Source of the DNA: Bdellovibrio sp. 28-41-41
Lineage (GTDB): Bacteria; Bdellovibrionota; Bdellovibrionia; Bdellovibrionales; Bdellovibrionaceae
Reading direction: 5' to 3'
NCBI GenBank assembly: GCA_002256935.1
Contig: NCGL01000002.1
Location: 35,152 to 99,151 of the forward strand
DNA: 64,000 nt
Below are positions 62,205-64,000 of this stretch, one piece after another; the first letter of the stretch is position 1; the number at the start of each line of letters is the position of its first letter. Below the pieces are notes generated by a model that had not been told where the DNA came from, ran no database searches, and saw only the letters and a program-made list of their open reading frames with translations. A program made the translations under genes and the position numbers.

Positions 62205-63923
62205 CTACAGTGTTTGCAAGAAGTGAATCAGATCTTTTTTATCAGTCGTAGATAAAATCTCTTGGCCATCAACTAGAAAGATACTTTCGTCATGTCCCAT
62301 ATTACCCATACCCTTTTTACGAGTATCAAATTTCAGCTCGGGATCTTTTTTCCATGCAACGGGTGCCGCGTTAGGTGCTGGATAACCATTGCAATCAAAA
62401 TCAAAATCTTTCGTCTTGTCGACGGCTGGTCCTTGATAAAACTCTTTCGTCCTTAAACTTGCGGGCGTTAACAGTTCGCAAAGATTAGGAATCGAATTGT
62501 TGTGAAAATAAGGCCAACGCGCCCAAATACCAACAAGTGGTGGTGGGACGTAACCCTTCTGTGCTTGGATAACTATCCCATTATTTTGAGAGATTTGTAA
62601 TTGATTTAATTTCTCTAAGGACTTCATCCCTAAGTACCTGTACGGGTCAGTGCCGACATCTTTGACCTGAGTTTGTTTTTTATAATCGACTCGATACGTT
62701 TTGATCTGTTCTGATATTGGCGCTGAGGCGAACTCAGTTAAACTCCAATTTTTATGATACGCTCCATGGCAGGAAGAGCAATTCTCTTTGAACAACTCTT
62801 CGCCCCGTTGAGCACTACGAATATCAATTTGATTTTCGCTGAAGAAATCAGTGATGCGAGGCGCCTGAGCCGAAAACACCGCTGACGTTAGATCACGAAT
62901 TACGTTTTCATTCGTATCGATCCAGTCACTCAGTTTTTGCAAATCGGTGCCACGGCCAATTTCATTCCATAAAATATTCGTCAAGATCGGGTTACCACTG
63001 ATAACACTACCGTCACTCAGCCACCGATTTTTATATTTTAAATTCCACCAAACGGCCGGTTTACTATCCGCAGGCGTAGAATCTAAATAATCCGCACGTG
63101 GATGTTTTTCATAGTACGAATTCTTAGTCGCCCACGCATCAGGGTTTCGTTTTTGCAAACTCAGCGCGACTTGTGCCAGTGAAGTATCTAAACCCAACGC
63201 TAGCGGAGTCACGGCGCCTACCGAGCGCAAATTAGTCTGTATATCTTTGTACAACTTCATCTCGCTAGGAGTACTGGCTGTATACACCTGAAAGAACGGT
63301 GCTGGTGCAACTTTAATCGCTTGTGTGGCCCTTAAGAAAAATTCATTGGCGCGCGGGAACCTGTTGGTTAAACCAAACACTGTTTTTCCAAAAAGTGAAC
63401 TCGAATGACAAACCATACAACTCAAAGTGAAACCGGTAGCTCCACCACGTTCCATCATACCCATACCAAAGCGATGATTGATAACTTTGTCTTCGGGTAC
63501 GTAGACTTTGTAAATGCCAGTTTCATTCTTATCCGGGTACGGATTCAAGCCAAGCCATTTCATTAAATCATCAAAGGATTTAAAGATGTTCAGCTTTTGA
63601 AATAAATCTTGAAGAAGGCGAATTAATGGATTTCTAAAATCATTGTCTAAGATTTTTTTGATCGGTCTAAGCGGCGGTAAAACTCCAGTGACTTCAATTG
63701 GGTAATACTGCGTATGCCACTGTCCTTGATTTTTAGATTTCTGAAACTCAGCTTCATCCAGTTGATACGGATTGGGTCTAGGTTCTTCTAGACGATATTG
63801 AGCTGCCCATTGAGGGTCTTGAGTTTTAGACTCTGTTTGGGCATGCGCGGTTATAGTTAGGGCGAGCATAAAGCACGCTGAGGCAAGACGACCTTGTCGA
63901 GAGAACTGAAAATCCTTTTTCAT
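62205..63923 (-). CDS. Periplasmic di-haem cytochrome c, possibly RoxA-like
   Basis: A signal peptide (MKKDFQFSRQ then a hydrophobic stretch ending AHA-Q) sends a protein of about 550 residues to the periplasm. Two haem c sites, SCMVCHSS and NCSSCHGAYH, are 213 residues apart. The downstream GIWARWPYFHNNSIPNLCELL resembles the di-haem peroxidase/rubber oxygenase (RoxA) superfamily, in which haem spacing is about 200. Catalysis of peroxide or polyisoprene chemistry is unproven. I chose the ATG at 63923; a GTG at 63938 is possible. No ribosome site is clear. The last 60 bases of the window show no gene. Confidence 0.75.
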   Translation of the reverse strand: MKKDFQFSRQGRLASACFMLALTITAHAQTESKTQDPQWAAQYRLEEPRPNPYQLDEAEFQKSKNQGQWHTQYYPIEVTGVLPPLRPIKKILDNDFRNPLIRLLQDLFQKLNIFKSFDDLMKWLGLNPYPDKNETGIYKVYVPEDKVINHRFGMGMMERGGATGFTLSCMVCHSSSLFGKTVFGLTNRFPRANEFFLRATQAIKVAPAPFFQVYTASTPSEMKLYKDIQTNLRSVGAVTPLALGLDTSLAQVALSLQKRNPDAWATKNSYYEKHPRADYLDSTPADSKPAVWWNLKYKNRWLSDGSVISGNPILTNILWNEIGRGTDLQKLSDWIDTNENVIRDLTSAVFSAQAPRITDFFSENQIDIRSAQRGEELFKENCSSCHGAYHKNWSLTEFASAPISEQIKTYRVDYKKQTQVKDVGTDPYRYLGMKSLEKLNQLQISQNNGIVIQAQKGYVPPPLVGIWARWPYFHNNSIPNLCELLTPASLRTKEFYQGPAVDKTKDFDFDCNGYPAPNAAPVAWKKDPELKFDTRKKGMGNMGHDESIFLVDGQEILSTTDKKDLIHFLQTL

Positions 63924-64000
63924 ATAGGAAAATTGCACCGCAGAGCCAGGGCATTTGTCTAGCTTATTTGATTACCTGGACCAAGAACTGGCCCCCTATT

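Overview
This window carries no rRNA, tRNA, CRISPR array or insertion sequence that I could recognise. It looks like a chromosomal segment of a Gram-negative bacterium of the Bdellovibrionota, most like Bdellovibrio or Pseudobdellovibrio. The taxonomic call is an inference. It rests on a full outer-membrane biogenesis block, a GnnA-like oxidoreductase placed between lpxA and lpxB (the lipid A of Bdellovibrio is known to carry 2,3-diaminoglucose), RF2 with its programmed frameshift, a fairly low GC content by eye, and a set of lipid genes that would suit a lineage known for unusual sphingolipid-type lipids.

Layout. (1) 1-5.8 kb: a PpiD/SurA-type periplasmic foldase (cut by the window edge) is divergent from the elongasome operon mreC-mreD-mrdA-rodA. 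(2) 5.8-6.8 kb: two inverted copies of a palindromic repeat family flank a tiny gene for a secreted, cysteine-containing protein with a FlgC-like rod motif. (3) 6.8-22.2 kb, minus strand: an envelope block of pgpH-like, ybeY, prfB, lolC/E, lolD, bamA, skp, lpxA, a gnnA-like gene, lpxB, lpxK, an lpxL-like gene and a DUF3108 lipoprotein. Most of these genes overlap or are a few bases apart, so this is probably one or two long operons for lipid A synthesis, lipoprotein sorting and outer-membrane protein assembly. (4) 22.3-31.6 kb: housekeeping and metabolic genes (mazG, a YbaN-like protein, a glyoxalase II-like enzyme, a PilZ-like protein, a PhoD-like lipoprotein, the methylcitrate-cycle operon prpD-prpB-prpC, an M24 peptidase and a DUF1456 protein). 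(5) 31.6-32.4 kb: a gene-poor stretch with GC-rich repeats, a third long hairpin, and a small minus-strand transcription unit with a 30-residue reading frame and an intrinsic terminator. (6) 32.4-58.5 kb: an accessory biosynthetic cluster of 21 genes. (7) 58.6-64 kb: argS, a membrane-anchored MutS homologue and a large di-haem cytochrome c.

The most interesting part is region 6. It combines an alpha-oxoamine synthase (serine palmitoyltransferase type) with an adjacent NAD-dependent epimerase/reductase; a diacylglycerol/sphingoid-kinase-like protein; a fatty-acid hydroxylase and a cytochrome P450; a BtaA-like 3-amino-3-carboxypropyl transferase overlapping a phosphatidylserine-decarboxylase-like gene; an N-methyltransferase-like gene; an MMPL/RND exporter; two ThiL-like kinase homologues; and three proteins with a phosphohistidine swivel domain, only one of which keeps the ATP-grasp domain. 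It also encodes a fusion of a class III aminotransferase to a cyanobacterial-type acyl-ACP reductase, with the equivalent of the catalytic cysteine retained. I read the cluster as a pathway for an amine-bearing, hydroxylated, phosphorylated and N-modified lipid that is exported to the envelope. The lipid itself and the order of reactions are not known from the sequence.
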